The notes: generated from the letters alone by a model not told the origin. 40,503 nucleotides of DNA from Diatrype stigma (GCA_022225965.2 JAKJXP020000186.1:1-40503); one strand, 5' to 3'. Shown: positions 11,639 through 23,745, counted from the stretch's first letter. A program made the numbers and translations.

Positions 11639-12804
11639 ATACGTATTGCGCTTTATAAATATCCGAGCCATAATGGTAAATATTTTTAAATTTAACCTAC
11701 GAGAAATTATCGATGCTTAAAAAGTTAAGATTAAATGGGCATTAAGATTTCGTAATAATATCGCTAAATAATACATTCTTAACGAAGCCTTTAAAATAAA
11801 AGGTTTAATTATCGAAAGGGCTAAGGATTGGTATATATACATTTTCGTCGGGATTTTAAAGGAATTCCGTATTTATATAGGTACGTAATTTATTGACGTT
11901 ATTATTAAGGCCGAAGTCGTAACTTAAACGGGTATTAATCCCATTTCCTTATATCGCTTTAAGTAATAAATACCGGACGCTCCGATTTAAAAATGAGTCA
12001 TAATATTTCCTTAAATCGTTAAATGCTTTAAAATATTTGGCTTTCGTTCGGAAAAACTTATTACGAAGGCCTTTAAAATTATTTAATATTAGATTTATTT
12101 AGGCTTTTATAATAAGCGATATTGCAATAACGATTTACGTTATTAATAATGTAATAAGGGTTATAAAATATACGAAACTATCCGTTAAAAAGGCGTTTAC
12201 GAAAATAAGGTTAAATGCTTTAATTGTTACGGCCTTTATAAATTCGATTCGCTAACATATCCGGTTCGATTAATAAGGAAGGATAGCAAAATCGTCCGGC
12301 CAATTAAGCAATAATTGGCTAAAATTAAACAATTAGGCGAGCAATAATATATTAAAGTATTACGGGAAAAAGAAAACCCCCCAATAACCGATACAATAGG
12401 CCTAAACCTAAATATCGACTTAAGTCCAGGCTTAAGCCTCGGTATTCGCAAATAAAATAAAAGCAAAAAAAAAAAGAATAACCTTATGGGATTTCTTATC
12501 CCAATAGGCCCTAAGATCCCTAAAGGATTTCGATTGCTTTTTTCTTTTCCGCCGTTATAAACAATACGACGGACATTATCTTAACTTTTTACTTTCGTTC
12601 CCGCTTTCGCCTTCGTTTTTGCTTATATTGCTGCCGTTGTTACCGCTGTTGCGGCCAAAAGTACGACCGGAAAAAACGGCGAGAAAAACGGCAAAAACAT
12701 TTATATCGGTAACGCCGAAAAAAAAGGGGACGACTTCCTATACGACGACGAAAAAAAAACAAAGGAATATCCCATATTAGCGGGCCCCTTTATTTTAAAC
12801 GTTA
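11639..12804 (+). pseudogene. L1 ORF1, central and C-terminal part with zinc knuckles
   Basis: It resumes L1 after the Gypsy. It aligns with L2 13845-14941. The block WYIYIFVGILKEFRIYIG (near 11830-11883) matches WYIYILIGIPKKFHIYID in L2. Cys-containing remnants around 12120-12250 (CFNCYG near 12217) are CCHC-type knuckles, as expected for a LINE ORF1 that binds nucleic acid. A Lys/Ala-rich linker follows near 12660-12760. It is cut at 12804, inside the segment GPLF-LNV, by L2. Confidence 0.75.
12791..12804 (+). repeat. 14-bp TSD of L2, left copy
   Basis: TATTTTAAACGTTA occurs here and, perfectly, at 19252-19265. L1 continues without loss from one copy to the other. This proves that L2 was inserted into L1 by target-primed reverse transcription. 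Confidence 0.92.
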
Positions 12805-13446
12805 TATCCTTTTATAACTTTTTTTTCCTATTCCTATATTTTGCTAAGACTTCTTTTTGTATAATTCTCTCTTATATCGTAAGCCTTATTCTTATATTTA
12901 CTTTTGAATTAAGCAAACCCTTCGAGAATATCGGATATCGTTTATTTTTAACGGCCCTTAACCCCTTCGTAATAAACATCCGGAGCAGATTTTAAAAGGC
13001 CGGCTTCCGTTATTTTTATAAACCCATTTATAATGGCTAATAGTAATCGCAATAACGACAACGCCCCGAAAGCCATTCCTTTTATCCTAAGAAAGCTAAA
13101 CGACAAAACGGTAGCAGCAAAGCCTGATACCTCGAAAAAATATAAGTCTTAAGGAAATCCTTTTATTTATCCATTTCTGGGGATCCCTAAAAATCCTCCA
13201 GTAAATTCCATTTTAATAGCAGTTAGGTTAATGCATAAAAAAAAATAAAGCATTCGAATTAAATTTGAAATATTTATAATTTATTTTTTATTTCTTAATA
13301 CCGCCCGAAATATATTTTAGCATTTCATATTTATATATTAATAATAAGCCCAATTGGCATATTAATAAATTAAGCGGCTTATAATAAGCTTAATAAACGC
13401 AGAGGGCCCGGAAAACTTTATTTCTTTTTTTTTCGTTTCTTACGTT
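12805..13446 (+). other. L2 5' untranslated region
   Basis: No coding signal. The first 75 bases are pyrimidine-rich (TTTTTTTTCCTATTCC near 12820) and are absent from L1. The remainder matches 118-690 of L1. Confidence 0.65.
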
Positions 13447-15166
13447 ATGCATATTAAAATAAGTGGCTTAGCGGCTTTCCGTTACGCTTTCCTTTTATTA
13501 ACCCCTCCGAAAAACCCCATCGACCTCGTTTTTAACGAATCCCCTAGAAATACGTCCGTATCCCTCCGTAAGCGACGCGTATTTTTCGCATTATATTCAG
13601 TAACAAAAACCGCTGTTACGTCGCCATTATTATCGCCCCAAATATATGCAACGGCAGCCCGCCCTAAAAATAAGAAAACCTGGGATTGGATTAACGTATC
13701 GTCGAAGAAATCCAGGAAACCCAAAGAAATGCAGCCTCCAAGCCTTAATTCCAATTAATTAACGTTCCAACCCCAACCCGCGGAAAAGGCCGATAACCGG
13801 CTTTTCCTCCGACTTATCCCCGACTACCCATAGCACGTTTTACGACCTATAAACGTACGGGCCATAATGGTAAACATTTTAAAGCTTAATTTGTGCGAAA
13901 TTATTGACGCCCAAAAGATTAAAACCGAATGGGCGCTATGCTTTTGTAATAATACCGCTAAGCAATATATTTTCGACGAAGCCTTTAAAATAAAGGACTT
14001 AATTATTAAAAAGGCTAAGAACTGGTATATATATATCCTAATAGGAATCCCCAAAAAATTCCATATTTATATAGATTTCTAGCCTATCGATACGGTTATT
14101 AAAGCCGAAGTCGTCGCGTAAACGGGCGTCGACCCTATTTCTTTATATCGTTCCAAACGATACGTACCGGGCGCTCCGACCTAAAAATGGGTCGTAGCAT
14201 TTTTCTAAACTATTAAACGCTTTAAGATATTTAATTCCCGTTTAGGAAAATTCATTACTAGGGTTTCCAAAATTACGTAATACCAGATTTGCCTAGGCTT
14301 TTATAATAAGCGATATTACGATAATAACCCATGTTATTAATAATGTAACAAAAAATATAAAATATACGAAGCTATCCGTTAAAAAGGCGTTTGCGAAAAT
14401 AAAGTTAAATGTTTTAATTATTGCGGCCTTTATAAATTCGATTCGTTAATATATCCGGTCCGATTAATAAGAAAAAATAACAAAATCGTTCGATTAACCA
14501 AATAATAATTGGTCGAAATAAAATAATTAAGCGAATAATAATATAACAAAGTATTACGGAAAAAAAATCCAACCGGTACAGTAGGTCCAGATCCAAATAT
14601 CGGCTTAAGTTTAGGTCCAGGCTTAAATTTCGGAATCCGCTAATAAAGCAAAAAAAAAGAATAACCCTATGGGATCTTTTATTCCGGCGGGCCTTAAGAC
14701 CTTTAGGGAATTTCGATTACTTTTTCCTTTTCTGCCGCTATAAATAATACGACGAATATTATTTTAATTTTTTATCCCCGTTTTTATTCCCGTCCTTATT
14801 CATATAAAAAATGGCGAAAAAAACGGCAAAGACATTTATATCGATAACGCCGAAAAAAAAAGGAACGACTTCGGATACGACGACATAAGAAAAGCAAAAA
14901 AATATCTTATATTAACGGGCCCCTTTATCTTAAACGTTACCTAAGCAGCAAACGAACGTTAGGTCCGATTCCAATTTCGCGAAGCCATTGTCAAAAACGC
15001 CTTAATAACAAGGGCTAACGACGATATCGACAAGCTAATAAATATTTTCCGCTTATGCAGGATAAATCCCCCCAAAAAAAAATCCGATCCTTATAATTGG
15101 AAAACCGACGAAAAAAAAAAAAAAGCGCGATACGTTCGGAAAAAAGCAAACTTTTACGACCGTTAG
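13447..15166 (+). pseudogene. L2 ORF1 (gag-like, zinc knuckles)
   Basis: The N-terminal 103 codons are open to 13758. A central block after MVNILKLNL (13867) is followed by Cys-rich remnants (CYCC-type near 14300-14420; KCFNYCGLY near 14405-14433) equivalent to CCHC knuckles. A Lys-rich region leads to a conserved C-terminus ending ANFYD at about 15160. The same C-terminus is intact in copy F at 37875-38150. In the live LINE it coats element RNA. Many TAA/TAG show it is dead. The frame changes somewhere between 14100 and 15160, which I did not resolve. Confidence 0.78.
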
Positions 15167-15190
15167 GAATAACGGAATAATTCCGGTCCT

Positions 15191-18100
15191 TTTATAATAA
15201 TACTGCCCGATTTTTCAAATAGCTGCTTATAATATAAGTTAATATCCGTAAAGGTAAAAAAAAGAGCACCATATACGATATAGCATTTAAAACGGCGGAC
15301 GACGTAAAAGCGGACGTCGTATTAATATAAAAGCCATAAATAATAACGTTCCATAATAAAAGATAAACCAAAACCCATTCTTAATATGATACCTTTTCGC
15401 CGGTAAAAAACTGGACGAAACATTTTAGGGTTTTTATATATATCCGAAAAAACCCGATTCTTAATATTACGCAATTGCGTCTTTTCGTTATTAAAAACGC
15501 GGCCGTCGTATAAATTAATAATATTATTATCGGGAATATTTATTTTAATGGCGGAATATTTTATGCTTTGCTTGTTAAATTGGAATAATAAACGCCCGGC
15601 CCTCGAAAAATAATAATAAGGAACTTTAACGCCGTTTATTAAACGTAATAGCTACGATAACGACGACGATATAACGGTTTAAGGCAAAAGGTAACGAATT
15701 AATTTAAAAGCCAAAATCTTCAGGTTCTTAATAAAAACGAACTTACGCATTATTTGGGCAATACTATCGACCTTATGGCCTTTAACATATTAGGAAATAT
15801 AATAAAAATCGATAGCAACATATATACGAATTCCGATTATTATACGTTAATTAATAAAATACCGGTCGGCAAATCCGTTAAAATCCTTAAACCCAAACTT
15901 ATTTTCTCGTTAAATGCGGCTTTAAAGTTTTTCCAATTTATTTATACGTATTAAACTAAAAGGCCCGCAATATTTATATTAACTTAGGAATGCAAAAACT
16001 TAATTTTTTGGCTATTAAAAACGCTTAATTGCGTAATAAAAGCGTTAAGAAAGCCCAAATATAATCGTAAACGAAACGCGTCGTAATAAACGAAAAAATG
16101 CGACGAAGTTATTAAACGGATGCGATAATCGGCAGCGAAAAATAAAGCCCCGAACCCGGATACGGCGAAGGAATATAAATCCATTATTCGACGAATAAAA
16201 AAATAATATTAAAAATGGCGAATAATTAATGCCATTTTAAATAAATTAATTTATAATATAATAAATTGATACAAGTTTAAAAATAATTTCCGAATTCCCT
16301 TAATAATAAACGGCAATCGAATAATAACCGATACGGAAAGGAAAATTAATTATTTTAAATACAAAGTTTTCGTTTCATAAGCAGACGGCGAAAACATTAA
16401 AAACCCGTAACGCTTATTTGAGCCTTATAATTTAAATTTTTTTACAGCCAATTTTTTAGCCATTGCTTATATATACGAACCGATCTTTTAAAATTAAATA
16501 ATAACGATAGCAAAAACGAAGGACGTTTATATTAAAACCTTTAATACGGCCCCGAAAAAAAACGAATTAACGGCCTTATTATTTTAATATGCATAGCCGG
16601 TTATTAAAAACGCCGTTCGTATTTTATACGAAAAATGCTTGCAATACGGATATTACTTAATGCTTTTCCGTATTGCTAAAGTCGTTATGTTTTTTAAAAT
16701 AAGCAAGTCCGACTTTACGGCGGTAAAATCTTAACGCCTTATTTTTTTCTTTTTTTGTTTCGGAAAAGGCCTAAAGCGATTTATTATTAAACGTATATTA
16801 ATAATAATTATTCGTAAAGGCGTTATTAATATTTAATAATTTGGCGCGTTATTTAAAAAATCGGCGTTAAATTTGGCATTATATGTTATATATAATATAA
16901 AAACAGCCTGCGCCCAAAACAAAATCGTATCGCTTTTAATTTTAAACATTATTAGCGCCTTTAATGCGGTATTACGTAATAAATTGGTATTTCGATTGCG
17001 GCAATAAGGATGGAATTACTTATTAATTAAATGGGTCGATTCGTTTATAATTAATCGCTTTATATTTATTCGTATAAAAAACGTTATTACGGATTCCGGC
17101 CCTTTATTTTGCGGCGTTTTTTAAGGTTTCTTAATATCCTTAATATTATTTATGCTATATACGAAACCCTTTTTCCGAAAAGGCGCCCTATTAATTCGTT
17201 TTGGATATGCCGACGACGTAATAATATTACGTATAAGCAAAACCATAACCGAAACCTTTATTTTATTAATAACCGATATTTTAAATACTTTTAATTAAGG
17301 ACGGAAAAACGCCTTTATTTTTGATTCAGCTAAAAGCGACCTTAAGTATTTCTATAAAAACCGGACCCCTTTAAACGTATCGGTTATCGTGGAAAACTTT
17401 AAGATATATTTATTTACCGAAGCAATTAAATGGCTAAAAATTTTCTTTAATTCTAAGCTTAGCTTTAAGAAATACGTATTTAAATGAATTACTAAGGCCT
17501 TACGTATCGTTAATTATATTCGTTATCTTAACAAAATAGCGAAAGGATTATTACCGGATAAAACCGTAATAGCAATAAAGGCTTACGTAATACTAGTAAT
17601 TACATATAACGCAAAGGCTTAATATCTAAAAAAGAAGCGACCAGTAATTAAAAAATAAGAACTTACGTTTATAAGCATTTTGAAATACCTTGCAATTTTT
17701 AATAAGCCATTTAAAGTCGCCGCTAAAGCAACCTTTTTAATTTGGCGCATTATTAATATTCCTATTTTGTATCGCGAATTAGGCATTTCCCTTACGGAAA
17801 TGATATATAAACAAATACGAAAACGATACGTTATTCGGTTCCGTAGCCTAAATTCGGTTTATTTAATTATTTAACGAACCAACCAATTAAAAAAACGTTA
17901 GCTTATGCGATTGCAATTAACGTCGGACCTAACGACAAACTGCTCCCGCCTTTTATTTTTAAATAGTAAATGGCCAAATAAGCCGTTATTCGTTTTAGCC
18001 GACAAAAAGAAAAGAAAAAACGCCTATAAAAGGTGGCTCGAATCCGTTTTTTTTCGAAACCTAATTATTTACTTTAATGGCTTTAAGGTCGACCGAATTG

Positions 18101-18927
18101 GCTGGGGCTTTATTACTTATTAAGGCGATAAATGTTTATACGTAGCTAATGGATTATTTTTAAACGCAAAGGTTTTCGACGGTAAAGTAATAACCGCACG
18201 TAAAGCGGTATAATGGGCAAAAAACGTTTAATATAACCTGGAATCCTTCTTAATAGATTTATATTTTTATATCGACAATACGGCAATTATTTAATATATT
18301 TTCGGATACCTTTCGGATAACTCTTAATAAGACTTCTTGTTCTTCCATTAAGCTATTTTCCGGATACGCCCCTAAGCCTTTTTCGTTTAATGGGCTCCCG
18401 GATACGTCGAAATCGAAAGCAACGAAGCCGTAAACGTTTAAGCCAAGCTAAGTACCGAACGACCGGTTTTCGACGACGACAACTACATTACTGGCACCAT
18501 AACCCTTTTTTACCTTCGACGTATCAATCGGAAAAAACGTTTATTCGTCTTTTTTACTTAATGGTCTTGCAATATACCCCCTTTATATTAACAATAAGAA
18601 CTCGAAGCAAATAAATCCCCTAAGGAATTATCCCTTATTCGTATAATATTGCATCGCCTTTTTACGAAACGATCCGGCCATGGGAACTTTATTAATTATT
18701 ATAAACGCTTTGGATATTCCGACGCTATCGATAAATGCCGTTGTCGCTATAAAGAAAATAAGGAACCGAATTATATCGCTTCTTGCAATCTGTTTCAAAA
18801 TGCCTTCCGATCTTTCGGGATCCGGATGGAACACGAAGCGGGCGAATTTTTTGGCCATAACGGCCACCGAAACTTCGCAACTTTCATCGAAAAGGTCCGC
18901 CTTTATGGGTCGATAGCGAAAAAGTAA
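15191..18927 (+). pseudogene. L2 ORF2: endonuclease, reverse transcriptase, RNase H
   Basis: One frame holds for about 1,245 codons with no frameshift, only stops. Domains: an APE-type endonuclease from the N-terminus, with ADVVLI-stop-KP at 15310-15336 where the family has a Gln-Glu-Pro (the catalytic Glu reads Lys). The RT catalytic box GYADDVIIL is at 17203-17229 with both Asp retained (17212-17217). RNase H has YFNGFKVDRIGWGFITY at 18070-18120 (catalytic Asp read as Asn), YIDNTAI at 18268-18288, and WAPGYVEIESNEA at 18391-18429. A C-terminal Cys cluster CRC-x13-C at 18736-18786 ends near codon 18925-18927. This polyprotein nicks DNA and copies the element RNA at the nick. Several catalytic residues and many codons are lost. 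Confidence 0.9.
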
Positions 18928-19251
18928 AACAATATTTCTGGACCCTATTCCAGAAAATAAGTAACGGACAGTAATGAGGCTTCGGAGGAAAATAACTACG
19001 CGTCGGAAGAATAAAAACCTTTCTTATATTAAACCCCAATACGCTCGCGCTTTGTTTTGGGCCTGCCCGTTCGCCCGGGCTCGTCCCTTGATACTCCAGC
19101 CGTCCCATATACTATACAGTATCGGCACCTATATAGACTTAGTCATCCTGTAAAACCACTCCCCATATATTCCCTTCGGGGGTGGGCTGTATGTAACTAG
19201 GTAACTAGCTAGATAGGTTCATCCGGACGTAAAAATTCATCATTATCATTA
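18928..19251 (+). other. L2 3' untranslated region and tail
   Basis: It is little touched by RIP. A hairpin-forming core CCC-TTCG-GGG lies at 19172-19181 inside a larger imperfect stem (CATA...TATG). Upstream is a block CAGCCGTCCCATATACTATA (about 19094-19113) that recurs in the SINEs. The end is GGACGTAAAAATTCATC followed by short ATC/ATT repeats to 19251. The 3' end is the part the LINE reverse transcriptase recognises in this class (family knowledge). Confidence 0.78.
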
Positions 19252-20389
19252 TATTTTAAACGTTACTTAAACAGCAAACGAACGCCTAATCCGATTCTGC
19301 GAAGCCATTGCCAGAAACGCCTTAGTAATAGGGGCTGACGACGACATCGATAAGCTAGCGAATATTTTCCGTTCGCGTAAGATAATCCCCTCCGAAAAAA
19401 AATCCGATCCTTATAATTGGAAGACCGACGAAGAAAAAACAGCGCGATACGTTCGGAAAAAAACAAACTTTTACGACCGTTAGAAATAACGGAACGATCC
19501 CGGCTTTTTTATAACAGCACCGCCCGATCTTTTAAATAATTGCTTATAATACAAATTAATATCCGTAAGAATAAAAAAAAGGGCACCATATATAATATAA
19601 TATTTAAAACGGCGAATAACGCAAAAGCGAACGTCGTATTAATATAAAACCCGTAAATCGTAATATCTTACGGTAAACGATAGATTAAAACCTATTTCCG
19701 ATATGATACTTTTTTATTGGTAAAAAATTAAATAAAGTATTTTAAAGTCCTTATATACGCCCGAAAAAACCTAATCCTTAATATTATATAATTGCGGCCC
19801 TTTGTTATTAAGGACGCGGTTATCGTATAAATTACCGATGTTATTATTGGAAACATTTACCTTAATAACGGAATACCTTACGTTTTGTTCGTTAAATTGG
19901 AATAATAAGCGCCTGGCTTTCGAAAAGTAATAATAAGAAACTTTAATGCCGTCCATTAAACGTAGCAGCCACGATAACGACGACGATATAACGGATTAGG
20001 TTAAAAAATAACGGATTGGTTTAAAAGCTAAGACCTTTAGGTTCTTAATAAAAACGAACCTATGCATTATTTGGATAATATAATTAACTTTATGGCTTTT
20101 AACATATTAAGGAACATAATAAAAATTAATAACGACATATATACGAATTTCGAGTATTATACGTTAATTGGTAAAATATTAATTAATAAGTTTTTTAAGG
20201 TTTTTAAATCCAAATTTATTTTTTCGTTAAATGCGGCTTTAAAGTTTTTCTAATTTATTTATACGTATTGGACTAAAAAATCGGCGATACTTGCGTTTAT
20301 TTATAAATGCAAAAATTTAATTTTTAGGCTATTAAAAACGCTTAATCGTATAATAAAGGCATTAGGAAAGCTTAGGCATAACCGCGGAT
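19252..20389 (+). pseudogene. L1 ORF1 C-terminus and ORF2 endonuclease
   Basis: It resumes L1 with the second TSD copy. ORF1's tail (KANFYD-like, near 19470) is followed by the ORF2 endonuclease start: the VVLI motif at about 19632-19650 (GTCGTATTAATATAAAACCC), again with a stop where Gln is expected. It is cut at 20389 by L3 and continues at 23746. Confidence 0.78.
20378..20389 (+). repeat. 12-bp TSD of L3, left copy
   Basis: ATAACCGCGGAT is repeated exactly at 23746-23757. L1 reads through when one copy and 20390-23745 are removed, as L2 shows at 16060-16080. Confidence 0.9.
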
Positions 20390-20700
20390 GCTGATGATAA
20401 TAATGATGATGATGATGAATTTTTACGTCCGGATGGGCCTATCTAGCTAGCTACCTAGTTACATACAACCCACCCCTAAAGGGGGTGTATGGGGTGTGGT
20501 CTTGGGATGACTAAGTCTATATAAGGCCCGACACTGTATAGTGTATGGGACGGCTGGAGTATCGAGGGTTACGGAGACCCAGGATAGAGCGCGAGCGTAT
20601 TGGGGTCTAACATAAGAAAGGGTTTTATCCTTTATTAGGGTGGCTTATTTCCCCTGAACCTTACTATTCCTGCTATTTCTTTGGATTAGGTCCAATGCGT
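20390..20700 (-). other. L3 3' untranslated region
   Basis: It is homologous to 18928-19251 in inverse orientation and only lightly mutated. The CCC/GGG hairpin region (near 20465-20485) and the GTATAGTGTATGGGACGGCT block (20536-20555) are both present. No gene. Confidence 0.75.
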
Positions 20701-22574
20701 TATGGTTTATTTTTCCGCCGGCCCATATGGGCGGGCCTTTTCGATAAAGGCGGCGAAGTTTCGGTAGCCGTTATGGCCGAAAAGTTCGTCCGCTTCGTGC
20801 TTTGTCCGAATTCCGAAAAACCGGAAGGCACCTTGGAATAGGTTGCAAGAAATAACATAGCCTGGTTCTTTTTTTTTTTCCATAACGGCAATAATACCTT
20901 TCGATAATATCGGAATATTTAAAGCGCTTATGGTAGTTAATAAAGTTTTTATGGCCAAAGCGTTTCGTAAAAAAACGGTATAATATTATACGAATAAAAA
21001 AAAAGCTTTTTAAGGGACTTGCTTATTTCGAATTTCCATTTTTGGTATAAAGGGAATGTATTGCGAAACTATTAAGCGAAAAATGCGAATAAACGTTTTT
21101 TTCGGCTAATGCGTTCAAGGTAAATAAGGGTTATGGTGCCGGTAATGTAGTCGTTATCGATGGCCGGTCGTTTTGTGCCGAATTTAGCTTGGACGTTTAC
21201 GGCCTTATTGCTTTCGATTTCGACGTATTTTAAAGCCCATTAAACGGAAAAGGCTTAAAGACGTATTCGAAAAATAGCCTGGTAAAAAATTAAGAAGTTT
21301 TATTAAGAATTATTCGAAAAATATCCGAAAATATATCGAATAATTGTTGTATTATTAATATAAAAGTATAAACCTATTAAAAAGGGTTTTAAATTGTATT
21401 AAACGTTTTTTGCTTATTAGGCCGCTTTGTATGCGGTTATTATTTTATCGTCGAAAATCTTTACGTTTGGAAATAATCCATTAGTTACGTATAAACGTTT
21501 ATTGCTTTAATAAACGACAAAGTCTTAATTAATTCGGTCGATTTTAAAGTTATTAAAGTAAATAACCAGGTTTCGAAAAAGGACGGATTCGAATTACCTT
21601 TTATGGACGTTTTTTTTTTTGTCGGCTAAAACGAATAGCGGTTCATTTGGCCATTTCTTATTTAAGAATAAAGGGCGGGGATAATTTGTTATTAAGTTCG
21701 CCGTTAATTATAATTATATAAGTTAACGTTTTTTTAATTAATTGGCGCGTTAAATTATCGAATAAGTCGGATTTAAGCTGCGGAACCGGATAACGTGTCG
21801 TTTTCGTATTTGTTCGTATATTATTTCCGTAAAGGGAATGCTTAATTTACGATATAAAATGGGAACGTTAATAATGCGCCAAATTGAAAGGGTTATTTTA
21901 ATAACGACTTTAAGTGATTTATCGGAAATTACAAGGTATTTTAAAACGCTTATAAATACGAAACCTTATTTTTTAATTATTGGTCGTTTTTTATTTAAAT
22001 ATTAGGCTTTTATATCGAAAGTAATTATTGGTATTACGTAGGTCTTAGTTATTATTACAATTTTATCCGGTAGCGATTTTTTCGTTACTTTATTAAGATG
22101 GCGGATGTAATTAACGACGCATAAGGTCTTAGCGGTTTATTTGGATGCGTATTTCTTAAAGCTTAGTTTGGAATCGAAAAGAATTCCGAATCATTTAATT
22201 GCTTCTTTAAATAGGTATATTGCAAAATTTCTAGCGATAACCGGGTCGTTTAAAAGGGTCCGATCCTTTTGGAAATGTTTTAAATCGTTTTTGATTGGGT
22301 CGAAAATAAAAGCATTTTTTCGTTCTTAATTAAGGATATTTAAAATATCGGTTATTAATAAGGCGGATATTTCGGTTATAGTTTTGTTTATACGTAATAT
22401 TATAACGTCGTCGGTATATTTAAAGCGAATTAACGGAACGCCTTTTCGTAAGAGGGGTTCCGTATATAATATAAATAATATTAAGAATATTAAAAGGTCT
22501 TATAAAACGCCGTAAAATAATGGGCCAGGATTTATAATAACGTCTTTTATTCGAATAAAGGCGAAACGATTGGT

Positions 22575-22595
22575 TATAAAAAAATCGAACCATTT
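22575..22595 (+). repeat. TSD of SINE copy 1, left
   Basis: These 21 bases match 23224-23244 at 17 positions (TATAAAA-AATCGA-ATTT). L3 reads through the site, as shown by copy F near 35952-35970. The mismatches are mainly RIP-type. Confidence 0.75.
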
Positions 22596-23031
22596 GGATA
22601 AGTAGTTAAACTGTCCGCACCTTAATTAAGTCTGCCTAGTCCAGCAGTTGCTGCGGTAAATAACGACCTGGCTTGTCGAAATACGCAGCTGTTAAGCCGC
22701 GTATATACGACGCAAACCGAACGGGCCTTGCTTTACGTATTCCCGACGCCGCCAGCCAATGGCAACAAACCCGGCAGAATTCTGCCCTCCGTTACCGACT
22801 TCCGATTTTCCGCCGAAGCCGCTGGCATCGACTACCGACGTTTCCTGTTCCCTCCGCAAACCTAACGCCCCCTTTTCCCATACGACGTCCCCCTTACAAC
22901 CATTCGCCGGACCGCCCATTATTCGACGATCCGCCGCCGACTGGCAGCCCCCCCAGCCAACGGTATCCAAAACCCCTTTCGTTATTAGTCATCCATGTGG
23001 CACCAATAATGCGTCGATTCCGCCCCCGACG

Positions 23032-23062
<31 letters not shown>

Positions 23063-23223
23063 TTTCTTTTTTTGTCAGCCCCAACTTGCTTGCGCTTTAT
23101 CTTAAGCCCTTAAGGCCTTAAATACTCCAGCCGTTCCATATATTATACAGTATCGGACCTATATAATTAATTAGCCTAAATAAATAGGTCCATTCGGACG
23201 TAAAAATATATTATCATTATTAT
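22596..23223 (+). mobile_element. SINE copy 1: tRNA-like head, GC-rich body, LINE tail
   Basis: It begins GGATAAGTAGTTAAAC, resembling a tRNA box A of the Leu/Ser type. TGTCGAAATAC at 22674-22684 resembles box B. The GC-rich body (22690-23060) holds no conserved ORF: the open frames there are proline-rich and arise on both strands. A run of 31 C residues lies at 23032-23062. The 3' part (from about 23118) matches the LINE: CAGCCGTTCCATATATTATA, then TCGGACGTAAAAAT with an ATT/ATC tail. Copy 2 shares head, body and tail. RIP damage is clearly less than in the surrounding L3. Confidence 0.8.
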
Positions 23224-23745
23224 TATAAAAGAATCGACTTATTTAATTAATAAATGGTTCCATTTTTATTATTGCAATTTAAATATTAATTTATTACGTA
23301 ATACCGTATTAAAAGCATCGGTAACGTTTAAAATTAAAAGCGACGCGATTTTGTTTTGGGCGAAGGTTATTTTTACGTTATATATAACGTATATTGCCAG
23401 GTTTAATATCGATCTTTTAAATAAGGCGTTAAATTGTTAAATATTAATAATACTTTTACGAATGGTTATTATCGATATATATTTAGCAATTAGCCGCTTT
23501 AGGCCTTTATTAAAGCAGAAAAAAAGAAAAATAAAGCGTTAGGATTTTATTGCCGTAAAGTCGGATTTACTTACCTTTAAAAGCATGACGATTTTAGTAA
23601 TACGGAACGGAGTTAAGTGGTATCCGTATCGTAAGCACCCTTCGTAAAGCGTACGGACCGCATCTTTAATGGTCGGCCATGCGTATTGGAACAGCATGGC
23701 TGTTAGCCCGTCTTTTCCCGGCGCCGTATTGAGAGTTTTTATGCA

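Larger units (their letters stand above)
12805..19251 (+). mobile_element. L2: complete Tad1-like LINE, 6.4 kb
   Basis: It is the only uninterrupted full-length LINE in the window: 5' leader, ORF1, ORF2 and 3' tail, between perfect 14-bp target repeats. The endonuclease, RT and RNase H order and the C-terminal Cys cluster place it in the Tad1 clade of non-LTR retrotransposons, known only from fungi. It is RIP-degraded throughout except its 3' end (about 18630-19251), which is visibly less mutated. Confidence 0.92.
20390..23745 (-). mobile_element. L3: 5'-truncated LINE, minus strand
   Basis: Its 3' tail lies at the left (ATG/ATA repeats at 20391-20421, then TTTTTACGTCCGGATG). It reads leftward through the 3' UTR, Cys cluster, RNase H and RT, and stops inside the RT N-terminal region at 23745. 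The flanks are a perfect 12-bp TSD. SINE copy 1 sits inside it at 22596-23223. Confidence 0.88.
20701..23745 (-). pseudogene. L3 ORF2 fragment: RT, RNase H and C-terminus, split by SINE
   Basis: On the minus strand the C-terminal region is open (KKKEPGYVISCNLFQGAF and onward, about 20874 down to 20707). The RNase H part lies at about 21200-21560. The RT box is at 22404-22418 and reads Tyr-Thr-Asp-Asp (Ala to Thr). The RT continues beyond the SINE at 23224-23745. The endonuclease and ORF1 are missing because of 5' truncation, which is usual for LINE copies. It is not functional. Confidence 0.82.

Noticed and set aside
12236..12466. Minus-strand 76-codon frame
   Set aside because: Antisense to ORF1 of L1; the sense strand matches the zinc-knuckle region of L2 ORF1.
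18390..18614. A 74-codon Arg-rich open frame
   Set aside because: Shadow frame over the RNase H coding region of L2, which reads WAPGYVEIESNEA in the true frame.
22596..22690. A functional tRNA gene
   Set aside because: Box A and box B are too far apart and no acceptor stem pairs; it is a degenerate SINE head.
22673..23121. Two overlapping 120-146 codon proline-rich open frames
   Set aside because: They lie in the GC-rich SINE body, run through the poly-C tract, overlap each other in different frames and are not shared with SINE copy 2.
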